Notes: generated from the letters alone by a model not told the origin. Numbered from the stretch's first letter, positions 45,119 through 54,043 are shown. The stretch: 64,000 bases of DNA from Prauserella_A sp040645195 (GCF_040645195.1 NZ_JBEYXW010000002.1:186001-250000), one strand, 5' to 3'. A program made the numbers and translations.

Positions 45119-46216
45119 CTAGCCGGTGACCGGGTCCGGTGCGGGTGCCTCGCCCGCACCTTCCTGCGGTGCGGTCCGGTTCTCGAGCAATCGGTCGATG
45201 CGTCCCTGCGCCTGGTCGAGCTGGCCGCCCAGCTCCGCGAGCCGTGCCGCGTGGTCCGCGCGCGCCGCCTCAGCATGGTCCGCGCGGGAGTCGGCGAGCT
45301 GGCGCCCGGTGCGTTCCTCGGCGAGCTCTGCTCGTGCCTGGTCGAGCTCGGCACGTGAGGTGGCGGCGTCCGCGCGGGCTTCGGTCACGTCGCGGCGCAT
45401 GTGGTCCAGTGCGGTGCTGAGCGCTGCGACCTGCGCGGACGCCGCATCGAGCCGTTCTGTCGCCACCGTGTGCGTGGTGCTCAGCTCGCGCAGGTCGACA
45501 CGGACTCCGTCCAACTGGCCCGCCAGCTCCGCGCGGCTCTCGCGGACCTCATCGAGCTCCTGCCGCGCCACCCGCAACTGGTAAGCCAGTTCCTCACGGG
45601 CCTGCGCGCTCGCCGCGGCCGCCGTTTCGGCCGCGCCCCGTGCCCGTTCGTGCTGGGCGACCGTCGTCCACGCGTCCCGCTGGACCTGCTCGGCCTCGGC
45701 GATCGCACGCTGTGCGTTCTTCTCCGCCTCCGCACGGGCGGCGCGGTCGTCGCGGCCCTGCGCGAGCGCCCGGTCCCGCGCACGCTCGGCCTGCTCAGCG
45801 CGCCGTCGTGCGTCCTCGGTCTCGGTGCGCGCCGCCGCAACCTCCTCCTGTGCCTGCTTGACCTGCGCCACCGCCGCCTCCTCGGCGGTGTCCAGTCGAC
45901 CGGTCATCTCCCGCAGGGCCACCAGTACCGGCTCCACGACTGGTCCGAACGTCTCGGCCGCACGGCGCAGCTCCGCGAGCGGGTCGACCACAGCCGCCAG
46001 CTGCGTCGCCCGCCGTTGCCGGGACGCCGCGTCGGCATGCGCCTTGCAACAGAACGAGGACGGCCGCCCGCCCTTGCGCCTGCCGTTCTCGTCCACCGCC
46101 GGTGGCGGCAACGGGTTGTCACAGCCCTCCAGTGCGCAGACCGGCTCCCCAGTCCTGTTGTCCTGCGCTTCTATCTCGCTGACCAGCTCGTTTGTCACCT
46201 GCATAGTTTCGCGCAC
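45119..46216 (-). CDS. KfrA-like coiled-coil protein with cysteine-rich N-terminus
   Basis: The 365-aa protein starts at GTG 46216 or ATG 46204. Residues 25-70 carry CALEGCDNPLPPP and FCCKAHADAASRQRR, a likely zinc-binding DNA-contact region. From about 100 to 345 it is an almost unbroken Ala/Glu/Arg heptad coiled coil. This layout resembles KfrA-type plasmid proteins, which bind their own promoter and form filaments. Upstream lie two palindromes sharing an ATCACG half-site, candidate autoregulatory operators. Its placement beside tnpR suggests it belonged to the element. Confidence 0.65.
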   Translation of the reverse strand: MRETMQVTNELVSEIEAQDNRTGEPVCALEGCDNPLPPPAVDENGRRKGGRPSSFCCKAHADAASRQRRATQLAAVVDPLAELRRAAETFGPVVEPVLVALREMTGRLDTAEEAAVAQVKQAQEEVAAARTETEDARRRAEQAERARDRALAQGRDDRAARAEAEKNAQRAIAEAEQVQRDAWTTVAQHERARGAAETAAAASAQAREELAYQLRVARQELDEVRESRAELAGQLDGVRVDLRELSTTHTVATERLDAASAQVAALSTALDHMRRDVTEARADAATSRAELDQARAELAEERTGRQLADSRADHAEAARADHAARLAELGGQLDQAQGRIDRLLENRTAPQEGAGEAPAPDPVTG

Positions 46217-46231
46217 GCGTTAGGAGAACCT

Positions 46232-46301
46232 GTATCACGACACGCGATACTGCGAAACCATTTGAGAAATCAGCACCGTGATAATGCCTCTTATCACGGT
46301 G
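46232..46301. promoter_or_regulatory. two palindromes upstream of the KfrA-like gene
   Basis: GTATCACGACACGCGATAC (46232-46250) is a 19-bp imperfect palindrome. CACCGTGATAA-TGCCTC-TTATCACGGTG (46274-46301) is a perfect 11-bp inverted repeat. Both contain ATCACG-type half-sites, 15 and 58 bases upstream of the coiled-coil gene. In addition AACCTGTATCA is repeated directly near 46227 and 46328. The second hairpin could instead end the LysR gene, whose stop is at 46334. Confidence 0.5.
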
Positions 46302-46333
46302 TGTCCGGCAAAAAGGTTGGAGCGCAACCTGTA

Positions 46334-47248
46334 TCAGGAGGTGCTGGCTCCTACCTTTGCCGCCGCGGCCAGGTAGGCCAGCACCAAGGGCCGCTCGTCG
46401 TCCCGGCGGGCGGCCACCGCCAGCTGGGATGGGGAGATGCCCCGCACCGGCACGGCGATCACCTCGTCACGGACGACCAGCGAGGCGTTGCCGGCGGCCA
46501 GCAGTGCCACGCCCTGGCCGTTGGCAACCGCCTCGTGGGTCTCCTCGGCGCTGGCCACCACCCCGCCTATCAGCGGCGCGCGATCGCCCCTGGCGTCCAG
46601 GGCCAGCCAGTAGTCCCGTAGCGGACCGGCCTCTGGGGGAAGGGCGAGGAACGGCTCGTCGAGGAGATCGGTGAAGTCCACTGCTCCCTCGCGATCGGCT
46701 GCGGCCCGCGTCGCCAGGGGGTGCCCATGCGGCAGTGCGACAAGGCGTGGTTCCTGGGCCACCACCGCGCACCGGTAGCGGTCGCCGTCCGGGAGTGGGA
46801 GCCAGACGAAGGCGACATCGCTGGACCTGTCCGCCAGCCCGGCACTGGGATCGGCCCAGTTGACCTGCCGCAGGACGGGTCGTGCGCCGGGATACTGGGA
46901 GACCAGCCGGGTCCGCAAGGCAGGCAGCAGCCCGCGGCCCGGGCTGGTGGACATGCCGATGACCAGGGTGTGCCGCTCGGCGGTACTTGCCTTCTCCACC
47001 GCCGCCTCGGCGGCCTCCCCGGCGGCCAGCATCCTGCGGGCGTGCGGCAGCAGGGCTTCCCCCACTGCGGTCAGCCGCACCGCCCGCCGGTCCCGGTGGA
47101 ACAGACGCTCGCCCAACTGCTTCTCCAGCATCCGTATCTGCTTGCTGAGCGCTGGCTGGGATATGAAGAGCTGCTCGGCGGCCCGTGTGAAGTTCAGCTC
47201 CTGGGCGACCGCGACGAAGTAGCGCAGATCGCGTCCATGGACGTCCAT
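46334..47248 (-). CDS. LysR-family transcriptional regulator
   Basis: This 304-aa protein has the typical LysR winged HTH (LRYFVAVAQELNFTRAAEQL, SQPALSKQIRMLEKQLGERLF) and a type 2 periplasmic-binding effector domain (GMSTSPGRGLLPALRTRL). It is divergent from the SDR gene 47357, which it probably controls; the 108-bp gap would hold the operator. The effector is unknown. Confidence 0.92.
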   Translation of the reverse strand: MDVHGRDLRYFVAVAQELNFTRAAEQLFISQPALSKQIRMLEKQLGERLFHRDRRAVRLTAVGEALLPHARRMLAAGEAAEAAVEKASTAERHTLVIGMSTSPGRGLLPALRTRLVSQYPGARPVLRQVNWADPSAGLADRSSDVAFVWLPLPDGDRYRCAVVAQEPRLVALPHGHPLATRAAADREGAVDFTDLLDEPFLALPPEAGPLRDYWLALDARGDRAPLIGGVVASAEETHEAVANGQGVALLAAGNASLVVRDEVIAVPVRGISPSQLAVAARRDDERPLVLAYLAAAAKVGASTS

Positions 47249-47356
47249 AACTCATGGCTATCACAACAGGTCTTGGACCTGGTCCCGGATCCCGGCGAAG
47301 GATGGGAGCTGTCGGCGGGAAGGTCCCGCACGGCAGTTGATGCGGGAGACGAAGAG

Positions 47357-48202
47357 ATGACCCAGAACGGCAAGGTCTGGCTGGTCACCGGCGCGAGCAG
47401 CGGTTTCGGGCGAGCCATCGCTGAGGCCGCGGTTGCCGCCGATGACACGGTGATCGGCGCGGCCCGGCGGACCGAGGCGCTGGCCGACCTGGTTGCCGCG
47501 CACCCCGACCGGGTAGAGGCGATCGTTCTGGATGTCACCGACGGCGGGCGGATCGACGCGGTGGCCGCCGACGTTCTGGCTCGCTACGGCCGGGTGGACG
47601 TGCTGGTCAACAACGCCGGACGCACGCAGGTCGGGGCATTCGAGGAGACCACCGACCGGGAGCTTCGCGACCTGTTCGAGCTGCACGTGTTCGGCCCGGC
47701 GCGGCTGACCCGGGCGCTACTGCCGCAGATGCGGGAGCGGGGCAGCGGATCGATCGTGAACATCAGCAGTATGGGCGGACAGTTGTCCTTCGCCGGGTTC
47801 TCCGCGTACAGCGCGACCAAGGCGGCGCTGGAGCAGCTGTCGGAGGGCCTGGCCGACGAGGTGGCGCCGTTCGGCATCAAGGTGCTGATCGTGGAGCCCG
47901 GCGCGTTCCGCACCAACCTGTTCGGCAAGGGCGCGGCCTACTTCTCCGAGGAGCACCCGGCGTACGCGGAGAAGGTCGGCGCCACCCGGAAGCTGGTACA
48001 GGATGGTGACGGCACCCAACTCGGGGACCCGGCGAAAGCTGCGGCGGCGATCCGGCTGGCCCTGGCTGCGGAGAACACCCCGCTGCGGCTCGCCCTCGGC
48101 GGTGACGCGGTGGACCTCCTCGTCGGGCACCTGGATTCGGTGCGAGCCGAGCTTGCCGCGTGGGAGAAGGTCTCCCGGGGGACGGACTTCGACACGCAGT
48201 GA
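47357..48202 (+). CDS. short-chain dehydrogenase/reductase
   Basis: This is a 281-aa classical SDR from ATG 47357 with GGGAGACGAAGAG upstream; the frame is open further left only by chance. The cofactor motif is TGASSGFG, with NNAGR next; the catalytic Ser is in NISSMGG and YSATK provides Tyr and Lys. A basic residue after the second strand (AARR) indicates NADPH. The substrate is unknown. It is divergent from the LysR gene. Confidence 0.9.
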   Translation: MTQNGKVWLVTGASSGFGRAIAEAAVAADDTVIGAARRTEALADLVAAHPDRVEAIVLDVTDGGRIDAVAADVLARYGRVDVLVNNAGRTQVGAFEETTDRELRDLFELHVFGPARLTRALLPQMRERGSGSIVNISSMGGQLSFAGFSAYSATKAALEQLSEGLADEVAPFGIKVLIVEPGAFRTNLFGKGAAYFSEEHPAYAEKVGATRKLVQDGDGTQLGDPAKAAAAIRLALAAENTPLRLALGGDAVDLLVGHLDSVRAELAAWEKVSRGTDFDTQ

Positions 48203-48291
48203 CCAGCTTCGCGTTTGCCGCGGCCATGGCGTCGTGATCGCCTCGTCCTCCGGTGTCTCGGCGGCCCGAAACGGGTCATCGGGACTACGCC

Positions 48292-49158
48292 TCAGCCCAG
48301 GACTCGTCCGAGGAAGCCGCGCAGGTAACCCGCAACGACATCCAGGTGGCTCTCCAGCAGGAAATGACCGCCGTTGATCAGGTGCACCTCCGCGTCCTTG
48401 GCGTCGCGGGCGAAGGCCCGCGCGCCTGCCGGGCCGAAGATTTCGTCGTTGCGGCCCCACACGGCGAGCACCGGGACCTCGCTCGTGCGCAGGAATTCGT
48501 GCAGCAGCGGGTAGAGCGGGCGGTTGTTCTGGTAGTCGCGGAACAGCGCCAGCTGCACCTCGTCGTTGCCCTCGCGGGAGACAAGGGCGAAGTCGTGCTC
48601 CCACGTGTCCGGGCTGACCAAGCTCGGGTCGGGCACGCCGTGCACGTACTGCCAGCGGATGACGTCGATGCTCAGCGCGGCGCGGACGGCGGGTTCGGTG
48701 CCGGGGCCGGGGTTCGCCCCGTAGGCCCAGACGTCGGTCCAGAACGACTCGACGAAACCGTCCTCGTAGCCGTTGCCGTTCTGGGTGACGAGGGCGGAGA
48801 TCCGTTCGGGGTGCTTGAGCGCGAGGCGCCATCCGATGGGTGCGCCGTAGTCCTGGACGTAGAGGGCGTAGCGGTCCAGGCCCAGTTGGTCGAGCAGTCC
48901 TGAGGTGAGTTCGGCGAGGGCGTCGAAGGTGTAGGTGAACTCCCCCACGCGGGGGGCGGCGGAGTGGCCGAAGCCGAGGTGGTCCGGCGCGATGACGTGG
49001 TAGTCCCCGGCCAGCAGCGGAATGAGTTCGCGGAACATGAACGAGCTGGTCGGGAAGCCGTGCAGCAGGACGATCGCGGGGGCGTCGCTGGGGCCGGCTT
49101 CGCGGTAGAAGATCTCCTGGCCGCCGACTGTGGCGGTCCGGTGGTGCACCGAGCTCAT
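48292..49158 (-). CDS. haloalkane dehalogenase/epoxide hydrolase-like alpha/beta hydrolase
   Basis: The 288-aa protein has the HGFPTSSFMFR oxyanion region. Its nucleophile is Asp rather than Ser, in VQDYGAPIGW, the hallmark of haloalkane dehalogenases and epoxide hydrolases. The acid and base lie in VWGRNDEIFG and NGGHFLLE. The Tyr pair of epoxide hydrolases is not obvious, while the cap has several Trp. It is divergent from the CGNR regulator and shares its operator region. Confidence 0.88.
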   Translation of the reverse strand: MSSVHHRTATVGGQEIFYREAGPSDAPAIVLLHGFPTSSFMFRELIPLLAGDYHVIAPDHLGFGHSAAPRVGEFTYTFDALAELTSGLLDQLGLDRYALYVQDYGAPIGWRLALKHPERISALVTQNGNGYEDGFVESFWTDVWAYGANPGPGTEPAVRAALSIDVIRWQYVHGVPDPSLVSPDTWEHDFALVSREGNDEVQLALFRDYQNNRPLYPLLHEFLRTSEVPVLAVWGRNDEIFGPAGARAFARDAKDAEVHLINGGHFLLESHLDVVAGYLRGFLGRVLG

Positions 49159-49160
49159 AT

Positions 49161-49246
49161 CTAACCCCTTTGAATGCTTAATACGGTTAGTTCCTCGTCA
49201 TGGAAGCACGGATGGGCTAACCTGTCAAAGGATTCGATCTGGTTAG
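49161..49246. promoter_or_regulatory. twin CTAACC-N18-GGTTAG operators between hydrolase and CGNR genes
   Basis: Two inverted repeats of identical design occur in the 105-bp divergent region: CTAACC (49161-49166) with GGTTAG (49185-49190), and CTAACC (49217-49222) with GGTTAG (49241-49246), each with exactly 18 bases between arms. They are 56 bp apart. The second overlaps a plausible -10 (TAACCT 49218-49223) paired with TCGTCA (49195-49200), spacer 17, for the CGNR gene. One protein probably binds both, most likely the CGNR protein itself. Confidence 0.65.
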
Positions 49247-49263
49247 AGGGGGAGCGGCACTCG

Positions 49264-49743
49264 ATGAACGCGCTGCTGGACCTGCTCAACAGCAGGCCGC
49301 TGGTCAACGGCGAGGAACAGGACGCGCTCGCAGACCCGGCCGGAGGCAGACGCTGGGCACGGAAGCACGGCGGCGAAGGCAGCCTCGCAGAGCTGGCACT
49401 CCTGCGCGAGGCGCGGGACGCCCTGCAGCACATAGTGCGCGGAGAAAGCTCGCCCGCCGCGTTGGGCCCGCTGTTCGAAGGGGTCCACCAGATCCCGGAG
49501 TTCACTTCGGACGGTCTTCAGTGGACAGCCAAGGCTCCCCCGCACGCCCGGCTGGCCGTCGAGGTGGTCCTCGCGTGGGCCGCCACCGAGAAGCAGCTAC
49601 CCGGCCGACTACGCCCCTGCGCCAACGACGAGTGCCAGCTGTTCCTGCTCGACCGCAGCCGCGCCAACCGCGCCCGCTGGTGCTCAATGGCTGTCTGCGG
49701 AAACCGCGAAAAAGCACGCCGCCACTACGAACGCACCCGCTGA
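49264..49743 (+). CDS. CGNR zinc-finger regulator
   Basis: This is a 159-aa protein from ATG 49264, preceded by GGGGGAG; an in-frame upstream start at 49174 would run through the operators. The N-terminal part is the ABATE stress-response-like domain (LLDLLNSRP). The C-terminus is the CGNR zinc-binding DNA-contact motif, with CANDECQLFLLDRSR and WCSMAVCGNREKARRHY. CGNR proteins are presumed transcription factors controlling nearby genes, here the divergent dehalogenase-like hydrolase. Confidence 0.88.
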   Translation: MNALLDLLNSRPLVNGEEQDALADPAGGRRWARKHGGEGSLAELALLREARDALQHIVRGESSPAALGPLFEGVHQIPEFTSDGLQWTAKAPPHARLAVEVVLAWAATEKQLPGRLRPCANDECQLFLLDRSRANRARWCSMAVCGNREKARRHYERTR

Positions 49744-49763
49744 CGCCTGCTGGCTGTTGCCGG

Positions 49764-50516
49764 TTATCGGCGGGCCTGGAAGAGGTGTCGCGTCGAGTAC
49801 GCGACGAAGGCTCCGTCGGACCGGATCTGCGTGTCGAGGCGGCGCAGGGTGTCCCGGTACCGCTCGACGCTGAAGTCCGGTACCCACCAGACACATTTGC
49901 GCAGGATGTAGACGACCGCCCCGATGTCGGAGAACTCCATGCGGCACCGCGCCGTTTGCAGATCGACGACCGTCAACCCTGCTGCCTCGGCCTCGGCTGC
50001 CTCGTGGTGTGGATCGCGGCCCGTGCGGTTGCTGTCCGGCAGTGGTCCAAGGAAGTACTCGATCAGCTCGAACGCCGAGGCGGGCCCGACGTGCTGGGCG
50101 AGGTAGTGTCCGCCATCGACGAGCACACGCGCAATCTCCGGCCAGTTCGGCCGCACCGGATGTCGGCTGACCACGAGCTCGAACGACCCGTCCGGGAACG
50201 GCAGCGGGTCCCCGTCACCGGTCTGGACGACCTCGACGCCGCGCGGTCCGAGCAGCTCCGCGGCGCGGCGGGCGTTCGGGGCCCAGCTCTCTGTCACGCA
50301 CATCCGCGCTGGGAGAGCCGGCAGCTCGGCGAGCACTTCGCCCCCACCGGTATCGATATCGAGCGCCGAGGCGACCCGCGGCAGCCGATCCGCCAACAGC
50401 CGCGCGTAACCCCACGGCGGGCGCTCCTCGGTGGCCCGGTCTTCCAGCCACCCGAACCCCCAGCCGGAGACATCCACGGTTTCGGCCTCGGCAACCAGCT
50501 CATCAAACGCACGCAT
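49764..50516 (-). CDS. SAM-dependent methyltransferase
   Basis: This 250-aa class I methyltransferase has the SAM motif ALDIDTGGGEVLAEL near residue 51 and a GDGDPLPFPDGSFELVVSRH motif typical of small-molecule methyltransferases of the UbiE/Methyltransf_11 type. The target is unknown. It stands alone on its strand between the CGNR and ATPase genes. Confidence 0.85.
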   Translation of the reverse strand: MRAFDELVAEAETVDVSGWGFGWLEDRATEERPPWGYARLLADRLPRVASALDIDTGGGEVLAELPALPARMCVTESWAPNARRAAELLGPRGVEVVQTGDGDPLPFPDGSFELVVSRHPVRPNWPEIARVLVDGGHYLAQHVGPASAFELIEYFLGPLPDSNRTGRDPHHEAAEAEAAGLTVVDLQTARCRMEFSDIGAVVYILRKCVWWVPDFSVERYRDTLRRLDTQIRSDGAFVAYSTRHLFQARR

Positions 50517-50574
50517 GTGGTCATGATCTACTACCGGGTGAGCTACGCACTTTCATTTTCGGCGCCGTGGCGGG

Positions 50575-51351
50575 CTACTCGTCGTCAGCGAGCAGGTAAC
50601 GCAGGAACTTCTCCGGCGCGGCCAGGAAGTCACGGCTCAGTCGCACCGGCAACGCCTCGTCATAGGCGACCGGCTCGAAGTCGCCGGTCTCGGCGATCTC
50701 GTAGATGGTGGCACCGGGAAGGGCGAGCAGGATCGGCGAGTGCGTGGCCACCACGATCTGACAACCCTGCTCGGCCAGTTCAGCCAGCCGGGCCAGCACC
50801 GCCATGCAGCCGCGTACCGACAGCGCTGCTTCCGGCTCGTCCAGCAGGTACAGCCCGCGCGGGCCGAACCGGTGGGTCACCAGGTCCAGGAACGACTCAC
50901 CGTGCGAGCGTTCGTGCGGCGATACCCCACCGTAGGCGGGCAGCAACGACGGCCCGGGTTCGCGGTCCAGCCGTTCGATCTCGGAAGCGACGTTGTAGTA
51001 GGACTCGGCACGCAGGAAGAACCTGGTGCGCGGCTTGCGGGTTGCCCACGTCAGCACCAGGTGATCGCCGAGGCTCGATTCGGTGGCGCGGGTAGCGAAC
51101 CGGAAGTGCTGGCTCCCACCTTCCGGGTTGAACCCGGACGCCACGGCGATGGCCTCGACCAGTGTGGACTTGCCGGAGCCGTTCTCGCCCACCAGGAACG
51201 TCACCCCCGGCGCCAACGGCAGACCACCGGAGCGGGCCAGCCATGCCACGGCCGGCAGGGTGAACGGATAGCGGCCGGTCGCGGCGTCCGGGGCGAGACG
51301 GATCTGCTGGATGAACCCGCCTGCCGAAGTTCGAGTCCGCGCTCGGGTCAC
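50575..51351 (-). CDS. AAA (ABC/SMC-type) ATPase
   Basis: The 258-aa single-domain ATPase has Walker A VGENGSGKST near residue 56. An ABC-like signature SHGESFLD lies near 150 and Walker B LYLLDEPEAALS near 168, with a switch His in VATHSP. It lacks coiled-coil arms and membrane parts. This is the stand-alone AAA_21/AAA_23 type seen in repair, toxin or overcoming-lysogenisation contexts. No partner nuclease or toxin lies beside it, so its role is open. Confidence 0.85.
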   Translation of the reverse strand: MTRARTRTSAGGFIQQIRLAPDAATGRYPFTLPAVAWLARSGGLPLAPGVTFLVGENGSGKSTLVEAIAVASGFNPEGGSQHFRFATRATESSLGDHLVLTWATRKPRTRFFLRAESYYNVASEIERLDREPGPSLLPAYGGVSPHERSHGESFLDLVTHRFGPRGLYLLDEPEAALSVRGCMAVLARLAELAEQGCQIVVATHSPILLALPGATIYEIAETGDFEPVAYDEALPVRLSRDFLAAPEKFLRYLLADDE

Positions 51352-51430
51352 CGGGTGGCTGCCCTTCTACCGGTCAGGATGCCCACTCCCGCCTCCCGAG
51401 TCACGGTTAGCACCCGTAAGCGTTACCTCG

Positions 51431-52201
51431 TCACCGTACGCCCTCGACGTGGTCGAGTTCGGCCAGTCCGGCGAGGATGCGGTCCAGGCCGAATTGGAAG
51501 TCTTCTCCGGTGTAAGCGATCGAGCCGGTGTTCGCCTCGTCCGCGAGGATGCCGCAGAACATGGGATACCGGCTCGGTGTCATGACCGTGGCGAGGAAGC
51601 CGAAGTAGCCGGCCGCCGCGCCGTTGGCGATGACCGGGGTGGCGGCGAGGCGAGCCTGCTCGTGGACGTAGCCGGCGATCAGGGTGACGGCGCGGAGTCG
51701 GTCGGAAGAGCTCAGGGTGGTCTGTGACAGTGCCTTGAGCATGTGCTCGCCCCACAGGAGTTCGTTCGGCGCCGTCGGCGGGCCGGACGTGGGCACCTGC
51801 AGCACCCAGGGGTGGCGGCGGTAGATGTCGTAGATCTGCCTAGCGATGTCGCTGAGCGATTGCCGCCAGTGCACGGGATCGGGTGCCGGCAGTTCGGGAG
51901 GTGGCGCGGCGGCCGCGTCGCGCATCACCACCACGAGGTCGTCCTTGGAGCGGACGTGCCGGTACAGCGAGGTCGTGGCGGAGTCAAGGGCGGCGGCCAC
52001 GCGGGCCAGCGACACCGCGGCAAGTCCCTCGCGGTCGGCGACATCGATGGCGGCGGCGACGATCCGCTTCAGCGTGAGGCCAGGTCGGGGGCCTGGTCTG
52101 CGCCCGTTGCCTGCCTGCTCCCGCTCGTGGCCTGCGTCGCCGGCGAGACGCCAGGCCAGTTCGATGCCCGGTGGCGTGGGTGTCCTGTGCTGCTCGCCCA
52201 T
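51431..52201 (-). CDS. TetR-family repressor
   Basis: This is a 256-aa protein from ATG 52201; the longer frame is a shadow. The TetR HTH lies near residues 45-85 (LTLKRIVAAAIDVADREG, VAAALDSATTSLYRHV). The C-terminal domain fits TetR_C of the multidrug and tetracycline-like group (ELLWGEHMLKAL, FGLDRILAGLAEL). It is divergent from the membrane protein gene 52316, which it probably represses. Confidence 0.9.
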   Translation of the reverse strand: MGEQHRTPTPPGIELAWRLAGDAGHEREQAGNGRRPGPRPGLTLKRIVAAAIDVADREGLAAVSLARVAAALDSATTSLYRHVRSKDDLVVVMRDAAAAPPPELPAPDPVHWRQSLSDIARQIYDIYRRHPWVLQVPTSGPPTAPNELLWGEHMLKALSQTTLSSSDRLRAVTLIAGYVHEQARLAATPVIANGAAAGYFGFLATVMTPSRYPMFCGILADEANTGSIAYTGEDFQFGLDRILAGLAELDHVEGVR

Positions 52202-52234
52202 CGCGGCCGTCTCCGCCTTTCCTGCTGCCCTGCG

Positions 52235-52295
52235 TTGACCCGGAAGTCTACAGTGGCGTAGCTTCATCGCTGTAATGGTGAACGAGATACGCCAC
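52235..52295 (+). promoter_or_regulatory. promoter and inverted repeats between tetR and membrane protein
   Basis: TTGACC (52235-52240) and TAGCTT (52259-52264), 18 bases apart, form a likely promoter for the membrane protein gene. Inverted repeats flank it: GTGGCGTA (52253-52260) with TACGCCAC (52288-52295), and TACAG with CTGTA (52249-52253, 52270-52274). Either could be the TetR operator. Confidence 0.45.
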
Positions 52296-52315
52296 CAGTC
52301 GGCAAGGAGCAACCC

Positions 52316-52990
52316 ATGGACAAGAGAGCGGCAATCGCGTCGACAGGCAGGAAAGCGGGCGTCGGCTACGTGGCCCTGAGCCTGGGGTATCTGGTCATGC
52401 TCGTGGTGATGACGGTGCAGGGGATCCCGTTTCCGCCCCCGCAGCCCTACGCGACCATCTTCCACCTGATCATCCTGCTGGCGACGTTGGTGATGGTGCC
52501 CCTGTGGTGCGGAATCCATCTCGCCACGCAGGCGGGCAAGCAGGTGTTCACCCTCATCTCGCTGATGTTCGTCGGCATGCTCGCCGTCGTGGTCTGCGCC
52601 AACCGCTTCGTGGCGCTGACAATGGTCCGGCAGAGCGCAGGCCTGGGCCGCACAGCGGGCTTGGAATGGTTCCAGCCCTACGGCTGGCCGTCGCTGATGT
52701 TCACGTTCGAGATGCTGGGCTTCGGAGTGTTCTTCTCCCTCGCGTGCCTGTTTCTGATCCCGGCCTTCCGCGGCAACCGGTTCGAACGCCGCATCGCCGC
52801 GACCTTCGCGATCACAGGCGTCGCCAGCCTGGTCGGCGCGGTCGGGCTCTTCGTCAACTCCACTGCTCTGATGGGTGCGATCGCGCCGCTGGCGTGGGGC
52901 CTGGGTCCGGCTGTCGCGGCCGCCCTGATCACGGTCTGGCTGCGGTCGCCGACTGCGTCTCCGTCGCATCGCGGGTCGATCGCCGCATGA
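52316..52990 (+). CDS. integral membrane protein, TetR-controlled
   Basis: This 224-aa protein has about six hydrophobic segments (for example ALSLGYLVMLVVMTV, FHLIILLATLVMVPLW, LISLMFVGMLAVVVC) and no recognised family motif. AAGGAG precedes ATG 52316. Divergence from a TetR gene suggests inducible expression, possibly for stress or drug response. Its end overlaps the convergent MFS remnant by 62 bases. Confidence 0.75.
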   Translation: MDKRAAIASTGRKAGVGYVALSLGYLVMLVVMTVQGIPFPPPQPYATIFHLIILLATLVMVPLWCGIHLATQAGKQVFTLISLMFVGMLAVVVCANRFVALTMVRQSAGLGRTAGLEWFQPYGWPSLMFTFEMLGFGVFFSLACLFLIPAFRGNRFERRIAATFAITGVASLVGAVGLFVNSTALMGAIAPLAWGLGPAVAAALITVWLRSPTASPSHRGSIAA

Positions 52991-54037
52991 CTGCCCGTCG
53001 GCGAAGGCCTGCGACGGCGACAACGCCTGCGACCAGGAGCAGCGTGGCCTGGATGTTCAGCAACCAGCCAAGGCCCCAGACGTCGACGAGCGCACCGGCC
53101 GCGAGCGTGCCGGCGGTTTGGAACGCGGCCATCTCGGCGAACGTCGTGGCCAGCACGCGCCCCGTCCGATCAGCGGTGACGGTGGTCTGCACGACAGTGA
53201 GTGCACCCGAGGTGCCGAACACCGCCGGCGCCCCGACAGCGCTGAACAGCACGAGGAACATGCCTTGCGCGACCGCGCCCAGCGCGAGGGTCATTCCGGT
53301 GACCCGCAGGCTCCGCTCCCGGCGGAACTCGGCAAGACCATCCAGCCAGGCCCGGAACATGGGTTGGCGGATCGGCACAGCGGCGGGGCCGGTGACTGTC
53401 CGGAACCTCGGCAGCAGCAGCGCGGTGGCGAGCAGCAGCGCTGCCAGGTAACCGGCGAGCACCCAGTCGAGTCCGCTGGTTCCCAGGACCAGACCCCCCA
53501 AGGAGCTGCCCACCAGGCGTGCGGCGCTGCTGTTGAACCCCATCAGGCCGTTCGCGGCGGTGAGCCGATCGCTGCCCACGAGCACCGGCACCAGTGCGTT
53601 GCGGGTGGGTTCGAACAGCGACGCCAATGCTGACTGGCTCGTCCAGCTCCGCCGGGGTGATCCGCAACGAGTAGCTGTTCAGCGCCGAGGCGTGCTGCCA
53701 ATCCGGGTCCAGCTCGCCGACCGGGTCGGCGAACCGCTGCGTCAGCACCTGGTCGTTGCCGACGGCAGCGCCCAGCACGGCGAGCTGCGCGGCCCGCATG
53801 CTCGGTGCCCAGCTCACCCATTTCCAGGCCCACCTGTGTCGCTTGCCATGGCTTCTCGCGGGCGTCGCCGGCCTCGACCCGCTCGACCAACCCCCAGCGG
53901 GCCAACTGACGCAGGTGCCAGCTGCAGTTCGATGCCGAGGAGTCCACGGCGACCGCGCACTCACTCGCGGTTCTCGGCCCGACCGACAACAGGTAGCCCA
54001 GCAACGCCGAGCGCAGCGGGCGCGCCAACGCCCGCAT
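52929..54037 (-). pseudogene. ArsR regulator and MFS transporter collapsed by deletion
   Basis: From 54037 the minus strand encodes an ArsR-type winged HTH (LRSALLGYLLSVGPRTASEC, WHLRQLARWGLVERVE). The frame changes near 53820 and continues MRAAQLAVLGAAVG to ITPAELDE, the usual C-terminal part. At about 53640 this runs straight into the second half of an MFS transporter, SLFEPTRNALVPVLV, whose first three helices are missing. The MFS part then continues in its own frame to 52929 with six or seven helices. A deletion evidently joined the end of the regulator to the middle of its neighbour. Confidence 0.75.
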
Positions 54038-54043
54038 GCGCGG

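Noticed and set aside
33455..46216. A complete Tn3 transposon with terminal inverted repeats
   Set aside because: No 38-bp end pair could be matched; the recurring TGTCGTyAA motifs cluster beside tnpR as res half-sites, so exact ends cannot be claimed.
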